Shown piece by piece: positions 29,257-36,595 of a stretch of DNA of 64,000 nucleotides (its first letter is position 1; each line of letters opens with the position of its first letter). This DNA is from Niveibacterium terrae. Lineage in GTDB: Bacteria; Pseudomonadota; Gammaproteobacteria; Burkholderiales; Rhodocyclaceae. Location: the NCBI RefSeq assembly GCF_048213115.1, contig NZ_CP172404.1:1364001-1428000 (forward strand), written 5' to 3'. The position numbers and the translations under genes are program-made. Below the pieces are notes generated by a model, which saw only the letters and a list, made by a program, of their open reading frames with translations, ran no database searches and was not told where the DNA came from.

Positions 29257-29285
29257 ACCCGGGCTCAGACGCCCGGGTCTTTTTT
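29257..29285 (+). terminator. Intrinsic terminator after purT
   Basis: ACCCGGGC (29257-29264), loop TCAGAC, GCCCGGGT (29271-29278) then CTTTTTT. A perfect 8-bp stem with a six-T run. Its right half overlaps the last codons of the convergent nucleotidyltransferase gene, which ends at 29265. Confidence 0.88.
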
Positions 29286-30371
29286 GAGCTCGGTGGGTTT
29301 GCTGCCGTCCAGCCCCGTCCAGCTCAGCCAGGCCTTGCGCGAGAGGTGCGCGAGCAGCCGCAGAGGCGGCATCCTGAGCCAGTGCCCGCGCAGGTAGAGG
29401 AGGGCGCGCGCCAGAGGGCTGAAGAAGTCGTCGGCGAGCGGGTGGTGGGGCCTCAGGGCGCGGCGGTAGGCCTGATCGAGCAGCGTCTCGCGCGCCCCTC
29501 TTGGCCAGTCTCCGGCGAGCGCCTGGGCTGAGGCGGGCAGCGGCGTCGCTAGCAATTGCCGGCACATCGCCAACGCATAGCGCAGCGGTCGCGCGAGGTG
29601 AAGCGCTTCGGCGCGCGCGGCGATTCGCGGCCAGAAGTCCGGCGCCGAGCCGAAGTGCCGGATCAGGCCGTCCAGGTCGAGCAGGTCGCGCAGGCCTTTT
29701 TCGAGCTCGCCCTCGTGGAAGAGGTGGCAGGCGCTGTGCAGAACCATGTCGACGGGCGCGAGTACGAACACGCCCGGTGAGACTGCGACGGCTTCTTCGA
29801 GCAGCCGCGCGGCGTCGGGAGGCTGACGAGACGACAGGGGCAGGATGTTGTGGTGGATGTCCAGCACGCTGTCCCGCCGCAGATGGCGAACCGGCGGCAG
29901 CTCGTGCATCCAGGTCCGGTAATAGCGCTGATCGTAGGCGTCGAGGTGGCTGGAGACCCAGCCATTTCGGAGCAGCACCGATTCAGCTTCGGGAAGCTGG
30001 GCGCGCGGCACCAGAAGGTCGATGTCTCCGAACACGCGACCGCGCGCCACAGGAAGACCGGCGGCGAGATAGGCCGCGCCCTTGAGCAGAACCAGCCGGA
30101 TTCCGCCCTCGGCCAGCGCGGCGCGGACATGTTCGACTTCGGCCAGGGTCGCGGTCTTCTGACGCTCGGCGACCGTCAGTGCGCCGATCAGGTGGGCGCG
30201 AACCTGGGGCGGTACCGCTTCGAGCAGGCCCTGTGCCTTGAGATCGAAGGCGAGCCGGGAGATCAGGTTGGCGCTGCGTGCGAGTCTGAGCACTCCGTCC
30301 CATTGGGCAAGGCTCAAGCCCGCCGCGCCTTGCGGGGCGCACAGCAGAGCCGTCAGAAGGTCGCGGCTCAT
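29265..30371 (-). CDS. Nucleotidyltransferase family protein of an HPr-rel-A type cassette
   Basis: The 368-residue protein fits the uncharacterised nucleotidyltransferase family PF14907: after an alpha-helical start it has GIRLVLLKGAAYL, the nucleotidyltransferase core RVFGDIDLLVPRA (two metal-binding Asp in GDIDLLV), VLDIHHNIL and PVDMVLHSACHLFH. It should transfer a nucleotide or phosphate group to an unknown target. It is the last gene of a four-gene run and its ATG overlaps the stop of the HprK-related kinase gene by 4 bp. Similar nucleotidyltransferases accompany HprK-like kinases in some peptide-modification clusters. Confidence 0.82.
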   Translation of the reverse strand: MSRDLLTALLCAPQGAAGLSLAQWDGVLRLARSANLISRLAFDLKAQGLLEAVPPQVRAHLIGALTVAERQKTATLAEVEHVRAALAEGGIRLVLLKGAAYLAAGLPVARGRVFGDIDLLVPRAQLPEAESVLLRNGWVSSHLDAYDQRYYRTWMHELPPVRHLRRDSVLDIHHNILPLSSRQPPDAARLLEEAVAVSPGVFVLAPVDMVLHSACHLFHEGELEKGLRDLLDLDGLIRHFGSAPDFWPRIAARAEALHLARPLRYALAMCRQLLATPLPASAQALAGDWPRGARETLLDQAYRRALRPHHPLADDFFSPLARALLYLRGHWLRMPPLRLLAHLSRKAWLSWTGLDGSKPTELKKDPGV

Positions 30372-31285
30372 CGTGCGCCCTCGGCCAGGCCGTTGAAGAG
30401 GGCAACCGCTTCGTCGAGCCGACCGTAGCTCAGAGACAGGGTCTCGCTCGCATCGATGACTTTCGTCAGCGTCGTGAAGCCGAGTTCGCCGAGCAGGCTG
30501 TAGTTGAACGCGTTCTCGGCGAGATCGATGAAGGAAGCAGAGCGGGGTCTCGCTTGCAGCTGGGCTTTGCCGTCCTTTTCCCAGCGCGGGAAGACGATCC
30601 AGCGTGGGCTGGCCGCCTCATCGACGCGGGCGACGCTGTCCGGCGGGGGCTTCATGTGGCAGACCCGTCCCTTCTGTGTGTCGGCGAGCGCGGTGCCGAA
30701 CACCGCTTCGGGCGCGAAAGCGCGGATCACGTCGATCGACTGATTCTTCAGATTGACCGGACGGGCCAGTGCGATGACTTTTGCGCTCGCCGGATCGATC
30801 AGGGTCAGCTCGTCCGAGCACAGCCGCCAGCCGCGCTGAACCAGCGCGGCGGTCAAGGTGCTCTTTCCCGATCCCGGAGGGGCCGGAAGAAGCGCGGCAA
30901 AACCGTCCTTTTCGACGACCGCGGAGTGGATGACCAGATACTGGTGGCACAGCGCGGCGATGCACCAGTTCATTCCCCATTCGAGCATCGCGAAGGATTG
31001 GGCCTGGGGGAGGGGCTGAAAAGGGGAGCTGCCGTCGATCAGGAATTCGATCTGCGGTTTGACCCAGCCGCGCAGGCCGGGGACACGGCGCACTTCGACG
31101 TGAAAATCGGCGAAGTCCTCGTCCGCCAGGCGTTGCTCGGGGTAGAGCCGGGGCAGCGCTTCGGCGATCGCCGCTTCGCGGCTGCGGATCGCGAAGATGA
31201 GCGGGCCGGTCTGGACGAAGAGACCCGGGCCGTGGAGTTTGTTGCGCAGAGCTCGGCCGCTCAGCTGATCGAGACGGGGATTCAA
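30368..31285 (-). CDS. HprK-related kinase A
   Basis: The 305-residue protein resembles the catalytic part of HPr kinase: HSAVVEKDGFAALLPAPPGSG is close to a Walker A loop (APPGSGKST), followed by WRLCSDELTLID, VNLKNQS and a C-terminal domain of the family annotated HprK-related kinase A. Unlike HprK it sits with no HPr or PTS gene, so another Ser/Thr-containing target is likely. The reading frame is open to 31435, but TTG at 31285 overlaps the stop of the upstream PqqD-like gene (TTGA) and gives the family N-terminus, so I chose it. The next gene overlaps by 4 bp. Confidence 0.85.
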   Translation of the reverse strand: MNPRLDQLSGRALRNKLHGPGLFVQTGPLIFAIRSREAAIAEALPRLYPEQRLADEDFADFHVEVRRVPGLRGWVKPQIEFLIDGSSPFQPLPQAQSFAMLEWGMNWCIAALCHQYLVIHSAVVEKDGFAALLPAPPGSGKSTLTAALVQRGWRLCSDELTLIDPASAKVIALARPVNLKNQSIDVIRAFAPEAVFGTALADTQKGRVCHMKPPPDSVARVDEAASPRWIVFPRWEKDGKAQLQARPRSASFIDLAENAFNYSLLGELGFTTLTKVIDASETLSLSYGRLDEAVALFNGLAEGAR

Positions 31286-31527
31286 GCGATTCCCCTCTGG
31301 CGCAGCTGCGTCAAGGCAGCCTCGACGCCGGGGAGCAGTTCCGATGGTTGGACGCCCAGCCCGGCCGCGAGCTTCTCGCTGATCAGGCGAGGATCGATGC
31401 AGTCCGTCTCGATGAAACCGAGCACTTCGGCGCACAGCGGATCCAGCGCATGGGTGTCTCCGCTCGATCGGTCAAACAGCACGCAACCGTCATCCCATTC
31501 GTGGCTCAGCCAGCGCCCTCTATCCAT
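31282..31527 (-). CDS. PqqD-like (RRE-type) protein of the HPr-rel-A cassette
   Basis: This 81-residue protein has the winged-helix pattern of PqqD-like peptide-recognition domains: WLSHEWDDGCVLFDRSSGDTHALDPLCAEVLGFI followed by a helix with ISEKLAAGLG. PqqD-type domains bind precursor peptides or proteins and present them to a modifying enzyme. It lies 14 bp after the Tat-like protein and overlaps the kinase start by 4 bp. A much longer open frame on this strand covers the upstream gene in another frame and is rejected; M at 31527 is the only sensible start. Confidence 0.8.
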   Translation of the reverse strand: MDRGRWLSHEWDDGCVLFDRSSGDTHALDPLCAEVLGFIETDCIDPRLISEKLAAGLGVQPSELLPGVEAALTQLRQRGIA

Positions 31528-31541
31528 GTACAGAACCCGGC

Positions 31542-32159
31542 CTACAGGACGATGTAGTTGCTGGTCAGGTAGCTCTTGATCTGACCCGCATCCCAGCCAG
31601 TCGAGCCGGCATAGGGGTGGTAGTAGCCCGTCGAGGCCCAGTCCGTCCACATTGCGATCAGTTTGGCCTGATCGAGCGCGCGCGGGCTGATCCAGCCTTT
31701 CAGGATTGCCAGGTAGGCCGCCGTGAAATACGCGCCCATCTGCTGCGGATCGACGGTGCCATTGGCCTGCAGCACTTCGAGCATCGTCATCGGGACTTCG
31801 CTCACCCCGACCGTTCTGTAGAAATGAGTCGGACCTTTGGCAACGAAGATGGAATAGAAGGTCGTGCTCGTCGAGATCGGCCAATCTCCCGGGTGATTCA
31901 TCCAGTAACCCGGGGACTTGCCGGAGCAGGTCCCGATTTTCTGTTCCTTGTGGCTTAGCGATGTGGACAGCGTTGCCGAGGGCGAGATGCACTGACCGCC
32001 GTTGCCGAGAACGGGACGGCTGACCAGAGTCAGCACGATCGGTGCGATCGTGCCGCCGGCGACCAGAATCTTGCGCCGGGGTGCGGAAATGGGTCTGACT
32101 GCGCTGTTCTCGCCGGCTGAGGCGGAGGAATCCTGCCGTGCTGAGTCTTGATCGATCAT
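31542..32159 (-). CDS. Uncharacterised exported protein with Tat-like signal, HPr-rel-A cassette
   Basis: The 205-residue protein has a hydrophilic start, then APRRKILVAGGTIAPIVLTL (about residues 26-45), which has the twin-arginine and hydrophobic stretch of a Tat signal, though the strict consensus is incomplete. The mature part has four notable features: Cys in GGQCISP and GTCSGKSPGYWMNHPGDWP, a motif seen in many secreted proteins, and many Trp/Tyr. It is the first gene of the cassette and is the best candidate target for the modifying genes below it; this is inference. The 223-bp region upstream (32160-32382) has a TTGACA-like box around 32367 on this strand, but no clear -10. Confidence 0.7.
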   Translation of the reverse strand: MIDQDSARQDSSASAGENSAVRPISAPRRKILVAGGTIAPIVLTLVSRPVLGNGGQCISPSATLSTSLSHKEQKIGTCSGKSPGYWMNHPGDWPISTSTTFYSIFVAKGPTHFYRTVGVSEVPMTMLEVLQANGTVDPQQMGAYFTAAYLAILKGWISPRALDQAKLIAMWTDWASTGYYHPYAGSTGWDAGQIKSYLTSNYIVL

Positions 32160-32382
32160 GGCGCTCTGTCCCGTGGATTGGTCTGCATTGTGTCAGCGAA
32201 AGGCTGAGCATGACTGCAAAATCCGTCACGCCGGCGCTTTGGCTCCGCACGTCACCGTGTTCAAAGCAAGAAGCGTGCGTATGGGGAGAGGTCGGAAAAC
32301 TTATTGAAAATCAGTGGCTTGATGGCTCTTGTCGGGGGAGGTAGTGTGCTTTTGCCTTCAGTTGTCAAAAATCTCGACACAC

Positions 32383-33282
32383 TCAATGGCGAAGGTGATC
32401 GACCAGCGTCCTGGCCATCCACTCGGCCTGACGCAGGTAGCCTGAGCCGCGGAGGTTCAGCTGCTTGAGGATGGGGTAGAGGTTGTAGAGCGTCTTGCGC
32501 GTCTCATAGCCGGCATTGAGCGGAGCGGCTCGGCGATAGGCCGCATAGAAACCTTCTGGCAGACCGCCGAAGAGCTCGCTCATCGCCAGATCCGTCTCGC
32601 GGTCGCCGCGATAGACCGCCGGATCGAAGGCGACCGGCGTGCCGTCGGCGAGCATCGCGATGTTGCCCGACCACAGCTCACCGTGGAGCAGCGCGGCGCG
32701 CGGCCGGTATTCGAGGAAGAACGCGCCGATCTTTTCGCAGATCCGCTCGCCCATCTGCTGCAGCTCCCCTCTGAAGCCGGACGCTCGGGCCCACTCAAGC
32801 TGGGGTTTCAGGCGGTGCTCGGCAAAGAACAGGGGCCAGTGTTCGGTCTCGCTGTTGGACTGGGCGCAGCTGCCGAGGAAGTTGTCGGAAGGCCAGCCGT
32901 AGTGCTCGCCCTCGTCCCGGTGCAGCTCAGCCAGCGCTTCTCCTGCCTGCTGGGCGTGCTCGGTCGTGAGTTTGACGAGATCCAGGTGCTCGAGTACCAG
33001 AAAAGCGTGGGTTTGATCCTCGCCGCAGCCCAGAGCCTGAGGTACCCGGAAGGCACCGTTCGCGGCGAGCGCGGCGAGACCATTGCATTCGGCCGTGAAG
33101 AGCGGGGCGCGCGAAGCCTCGGCGGTCTTGACGAAGAAGCGGCTGCCCGCACCCTCGATGCGCCACTGCGCTGCGACGGAGGAGCCGGGCTGCGCGGTGG
33201 CGGTCTCAATCCGGAAAGCGCTGCCCGTTTGCGCGCGGATCAGCGCTTCGATCGCGTCGGCGAGCTCGGGGGGCAGCGACAT
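32383..33282 (-). CDS. Fructosamine kinase family protein
   Basis: The 299-residue protein belongs to the fructosamine-3-kinase family: FFVKTAEAS, VLEHLDL, HRDEGEHYGWPSDNFLG, WPLFFAEHRLKPQL, then LLHGELWSGNIAML and VAFDPAVYRGDRETDLAM. Relatives phosphorylate sugar groups on glycated proteins. The catalytic loop normally reads HGDLWSGN; here the Asp is Glu (GAG). Other positions look intact, so the change may alter rather than abolish activity. It lies 3 bp after argH on the same strand, so the two are probably cotranscribed. Confidence 0.9.
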   Translation of the reverse strand: MSLPPELADAIEALIRAQTGSAFRIETATAQPGSSVAAQWRIEGAGSRFFVKTAEASRAPLFTAECNGLAALAANGAFRVPQALGCGEDQTHAFLVLEHLDLVKLTTEHAQQAGEALAELHRDEGEHYGWPSDNFLGSCAQSNSETEHWPLFFAEHRLKPQLEWARASGFRGELQQMGERICEKIGAFFLEYRPRAALLHGELWSGNIAMLADGTPVAFDPAVYRGDRETDLAMSELFGGLPEGFYAAYRRAAPLNAGYETRKTLYNLYPILKQLNLRGSGYLRQAEWMARTLVDHLRH

Positions 33283-33285
33283 CGT

Positions 33286-34683
33286 TCAGGCCAGACGGGC
33301 GCGGGTGCGGGCGATCGCGGTGCGAACCTGTTCGGGCGCGGTGCCGCCGATATGATTGCGGCCAGCCAGGGCGCCTTCGACGGTCAGCACGGCATAGACG
33401 TCCTCGCCGATCAGTGCCGAGAAGCTCCGCAGTACTTCCAGAGGCAGCTCAGGCAGGTCGCAGCCGCGGGTTTCCGCTTCGCGAACCGCGCGGGCGACCG
33501 CTTCGTGCGCGTCGCGGAAGGGCAGGCCGCGCTTGACGAGGTAGTCGGCCAGTTCGGTTGCGGTCGCGAAGCCCTGCTTGAGCGCCGCGCGCATCGCTTC
33601 GGGCTTTACGCGGATGCCCGAGACCATGTCGGTGAAGATGGCCAGGCTGTCGAGCAGCGTGTCGGCGGTGTCGAACAGCGGTTCCTTGTCTTCCTGATTG
33701 TCCTTGTTGTAGGCGAGGGGCTGGCCCTTCATCAGCGTCAGAAGCCCGATCAGGTGGCCATTGACGCGGCCGGTCTTGCCGCGCACGAGTTCGGGCACGT
33801 CCGGGTTCTTCTTCTGCGGCATGATCGAGCTGCCGGTGCAGAAGCGGTCGGCCAGATCGATGAAGCCGACCCGCGGACTCATCCACAGGATCAGTTCTTC
33901 GGAGAGGCGGGAGAGGTGCACCATCGCGATCGCGGCGGCTGACGTGAACTCGATCGCGAAGTCGCGATCCGAGACCGCGTCGAGCGAATTCTCGCAGACG
34001 CCTTCGAAGCCGAGCTCGCGAGCGACGAACTCGCGGTCGATCGGATAGCTGGTTCCGGCCAGAGCCGAAGCGCCCAGGGGCAGGCGGTTGATGCGGCGGC
34101 GGGCGTCGACGAGGCGCTCGGCGTCGCGGCGCGCCATCTCGACGTAGGCCATCAGATGGTGGCCGAAAGTGACGGGCTGGGCGACCTGAAGGTGCGTGAA
34201 GCCGGGCATCGGCGTCGCGGCGTGTTGTTCGGCGAGATCGCTGAGCGCAAGCTGGAAGCCCGCCAGCCGTTCGATCACTTCATCGACGGTGTCGCGCAGC
34301 CACAGGCGGATGTCGGTCGCGACCTGGTCGTTGCGCGAGCGGCCGGTATGCAGACGCTTGCCGGCATCGCCGACCAGCGCGGTCAGGCGCTTCTCGATGT
34401 TCAGGTGCACGTCCTCGAGATCCAGACTCCATTCGAAGCGGCCGTCGCGGATTTCCTGCTGTACCTGGGACAGCCCGCGTTCGATGTCGGCGAGGTCCTG
34501 GGCACTGATGATCGCCTGTTTAGCGAGCATTTTCGCGTGAGCGAGCGAGCCGCGGATATCCTGCTCGGCCATCCGGCGATCGAAGAAGACCGAAGCGGTG
34601 AAGCGCTTGACCAGTTCCGAGACGGGTTCGTTGAAACGGCCAGACCACGCTTTGGCGGGCTGAGAAGGAGAGCGCTCTGTCAT
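33286..34683 (-). CDS. argH: Argininosuccinate lyase
   Basis: ArgH (465 residues) cleaves argininosuccinate to arginine and fumarate, the last step of arginine synthesis. It begins WSGRFNEPVSELVKRFTAS after a short N-tail, has HTGRSRNDQVATD, TPMPGFTHLQVAQPV, and the superfamily signature GSSIMPQKKNPD. The open frame extends upstream to 34842, but MTERSPSQ at 34683 fits the family. It diverges from algZ; the pair argH-algZR is a known conserved arrangement in Pseudomonas. Confidence 0.97.
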   Translation of the reverse strand: MTERSPSQPAKAWSGRFNEPVSELVKRFTASVFFDRRMAEQDIRGSLAHAKMLAKQAIISAQDLADIERGLSQVQQEIRDGRFEWSLDLEDVHLNIEKRLTALVGDAGKRLHTGRSRNDQVATDIRLWLRDTVDEVIERLAGFQLALSDLAEQHAATPMPGFTHLQVAQPVTFGHHLMAYVEMARRDAERLVDARRRINRLPLGASALAGTSYPIDREFVARELGFEGVCENSLDAVSDRDFAIEFTSAAAIAMVHLSRLSEELILWMSPRVGFIDLADRFCTGSSIMPQKKNPDVPELVRGKTGRVNGHLIGLLTLMKGQPLAYNKDNQEDKEPLFDTADTLLDSLAIFTDMVSGIRVKPEAMRAALKQGFATATELADYLVKRGLPFRDAHEAVARAVREAETRGCDLPELPLEVLRSFSALIGEDVYAVLTVEGALAGRNHIGGTAPEQVRTAIARTRARLA

Positions 34684-34747
34684 AATAGGGATCCGAAAGC
34701 GCGCGGTGAGTCCGCGCGGAACATGGCGCCAGACGGCGCATCCAGAG

Positions 34748-35776
34748 ATGGCAAGTATACGGCAAAAGCCCCTTTCTCCCGCTTCGAGCGCAGTGCGCGT
34801 CCCACCGCCCGATTTTCGCAACCCGGGCATGCTGGTGCGCACGCTGCTGCTGATCCATCTGCTGGTGTTGCTGACGGTCGCGGTGGGCAGCGAGGATCTC
34901 GTCTCCTGGGTCGGCGGTTCGGTCGAGATGGCGGGAATAGTCGAATGGCCGCTGATGCTGTGCCTGACCGTTCTCTATGCGCTCGCGCCATGGCTGCGCC
35001 GTTACAGTTTTCGCTGTGTTGCGATCTGCGCCATTGTCCTGGCCGAGGTGAGTTTGCTGCTCTGTTTTCCCTGGCTCGTGCGTCTGAGCGAGCCGCAGTC
35101 ACCGCTGCGCTGGAGTCTGTGGACCTGCGCCGCGGCTTCGCTGGCGATGGCTTATCTGCACTGGCGGATGAGCGCGGCTGCTCCGGCGATCGCCGAAGCG
35201 CGGATGCTGGCCTTGAATGCGCGGATCCGGCCGCACTTCTTCTTCAACAGCCTCAATGCGGTGCTGGGGGTGATCCGCACCGACCCGCGGCGGGCCGAGC
35301 AGGCGCTCGAATCGCTGGCCGATCTGTTCCGCGCGCTGATGCAGGAGAACCGCGAACTCGTGACGCTGCAGCAGGAGATCGATGTCGCGAACCGTTACCT
35401 GGATCTGGAGCGGCTGCGCCTCGGCGAGCGGCTCAGAATGGATTGGGATCTTCGCCACTGCCCGCTTGACGCGCTGGTGCCCCCCCTGATGCTCCAGCCG
35501 CTGATCGAGAATGCCGTCTACCACGGAGTCGAACCCTTGGCCGAACCCGGAGAGATCCATGTCCGGATCGCTCAGAGGGGGCGCGATCTGCACATCCGGG
35601 TGGTCAATCCGCTGGGCGGAGAAATCAAGCACCTGAGCGGCAACCGGATGGCGCTCGCGAACATCCGCGAGCGTCTGGGGCTTTTCTTCGACCTCGAAGC
35701 GCATATGGAAAATGGTCCGCGCGATGGATGTTATGAAGTGCATATCCGACTGCCGCTGAAGAAGGAGGAAAAGTGA
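34748..35776 (+). CDS. algZ: Sensor histidine kinase AlgZ/FimS-like
   Basis: The 342-residue protein has four hydrophobic segments (about 30-140) and a LytS-type His_kinase domain: phospho-acceptor region ARIRPHFFFNSLNAVLG, then LMLQPLIENAVYHGVEP and MALANIRERL of the ATPase. It matches AlgZ (FimS), the partner of AlgR, which controls surface motility and exopolysaccharide in Pseudomonas. I start at ATG 34748; an in-frame start at 34706 gives an odd N-tail. The AlgR gene overlaps its stop by 4 bp. Position between argH and hemC supports the name. Confidence 0.88.
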   Translation: MASIRQKPLSPASSAVRVPPPDFRNPGMLVRTLLLIHLLVLLTVAVGSEDLVSWVGGSVEMAGIVEWPLMLCLTVLYALAPWLRRYSFRCVAICAIVLAEVSLLLCFPWLVRLSEPQSPLRWSLWTCAAASLAMAYLHWRMSAAAPAIAEARMLALNARIRPHFFFNSLNAVLGVIRTDPRRAEQALESLADLFRALMQENRELVTLQQEIDVANRYLDLERLRLGERLRMDWDLRHCPLDALVPPLMLQPLIENAVYHGVEPLAEPGEIHVRIAQRGRDLHIRVVNPLGGEIKHLSGNRMALANIRERLGLFFDLEAHMENGPRDGCYEVHIRLPLKKEEK

Positions 35777-36531
35777 ATCCGCTCGCTATCCTGATCGTCG
35801 ACGACGAAGCGCCCGCGCGCACGCGCCTGCGTGACGTATTGGGCGATATCGCCGCCCGTCAGCCCACTCATATCGTCGGTATGGCTGCGAACGGTTTCGA
35901 AGCCCTGCGCTTGATCGAGGAACTCAAGCCCGAGCTCTTGCTGATCGACATCCAGATGCCGGGCATGAACGGAATCGAACTGGCCCAGCACCTGATGCGC
36001 CAGCCCGAGTCGCCGAGGATCGTCTTCGTGACGGCCTATGACCAGTACGCGGTCAGGGCTTTCGAACTGAATGCGATCGACTATCTGCTCAAGCCGGTTC
36101 GCGCCGAGCGGCTGGCGCTGGCGCTGGCCAAGGCCAGAGTCAGCCAGCCTCCGCCGCGCGAGGTGCTCGACAAGATGGCCGAGCCCCGGCGCCATCTCGC
36201 GGCCAGCGAGCGGGGACGCATCACGCTGGTTCCGGTCGCCGAGATCCTGTTCCTGAAGGCCGAGCTCAAATATGTGACCGCCTTCACCGCCGAGCGCGAT
36301 TTTCTTCTCGATGAATCCCTGGTTCAGCTGGAGAGCGAATTTGCGGATCGCTTCGTGCGCATCCACCGCAATTGTCTGGTCGCCCGCGACAAGGTGACCG
36401 GCTTCGAGCGGGACGACGAGGCTGAGCAGTGGCTGGTCAAGATCCAGGGCTACCCCGAACGCCTGGCGGTCAGCCGCCGCCAGTGGCCGACGGTGCGCAC
36501 CGCCTTGCTGGGCAGCGAGGTGGGTGAGTAG
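35773..36531 (+). CDS. algR: LytTR-family response regulator AlgR-like
   Basis: This 252-residue regulator has a receiver domain (D10-D11, phospho-acceptor D59 in LLLIDIQMPGMNG, K in DYLLKPV) and a C-terminal LytTR DNA-binding domain (about 140-245) with LVPVAEILFLKAELKYVTAF and FVRIHRNCLVARD. It starts with GTG after a strong AAGGAGGAA site and overlaps algZ (GTGA). AlgZ should phosphorylate it. In Pseudomonas it controls alginate and twitching genes; targets here are unknown. A bidirectional terminator follows. Confidence 0.92.
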   Translation: MNPLAILIVDDEAPARTRLRDVLGDIAARQPTHIVGMAANGFEALRLIEELKPELLLIDIQMPGMNGIELAQHLMRQPESPRIVFVTAYDQYAVRAFELNAIDYLLKPVRAERLALALAKARVSQPPPREVLDKMAEPRRHLAASERGRITLVPVAEILFLKAELKYVTAFTAERDFLLDESLVQLESEFADRFVRIHRNCLVARDKVTGFERDDEAEQWLVKIQGYPERLAVSRRQWPTVRTALLGSEVGE

Positions 36532-36550
36532 GACCGCTCCGGATCCCAGC

Positions 36551-36579
36551 AAAAACGGCGCCCGAGGGCGCCGTTTTTT
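36551..36579. terminator. Bidirectional terminator between algR and ppc
   Basis: AAAAACGGCGCCC (36551-36563) and its complement at 36566-36578 form a long stem with A-run on the left and six T on the right. It can stop algZR on the plus strand and ppc on the minus strand. Confidence 0.93.
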
Positions 36580-36595
36580 ATTGGAGCGAGGACGA

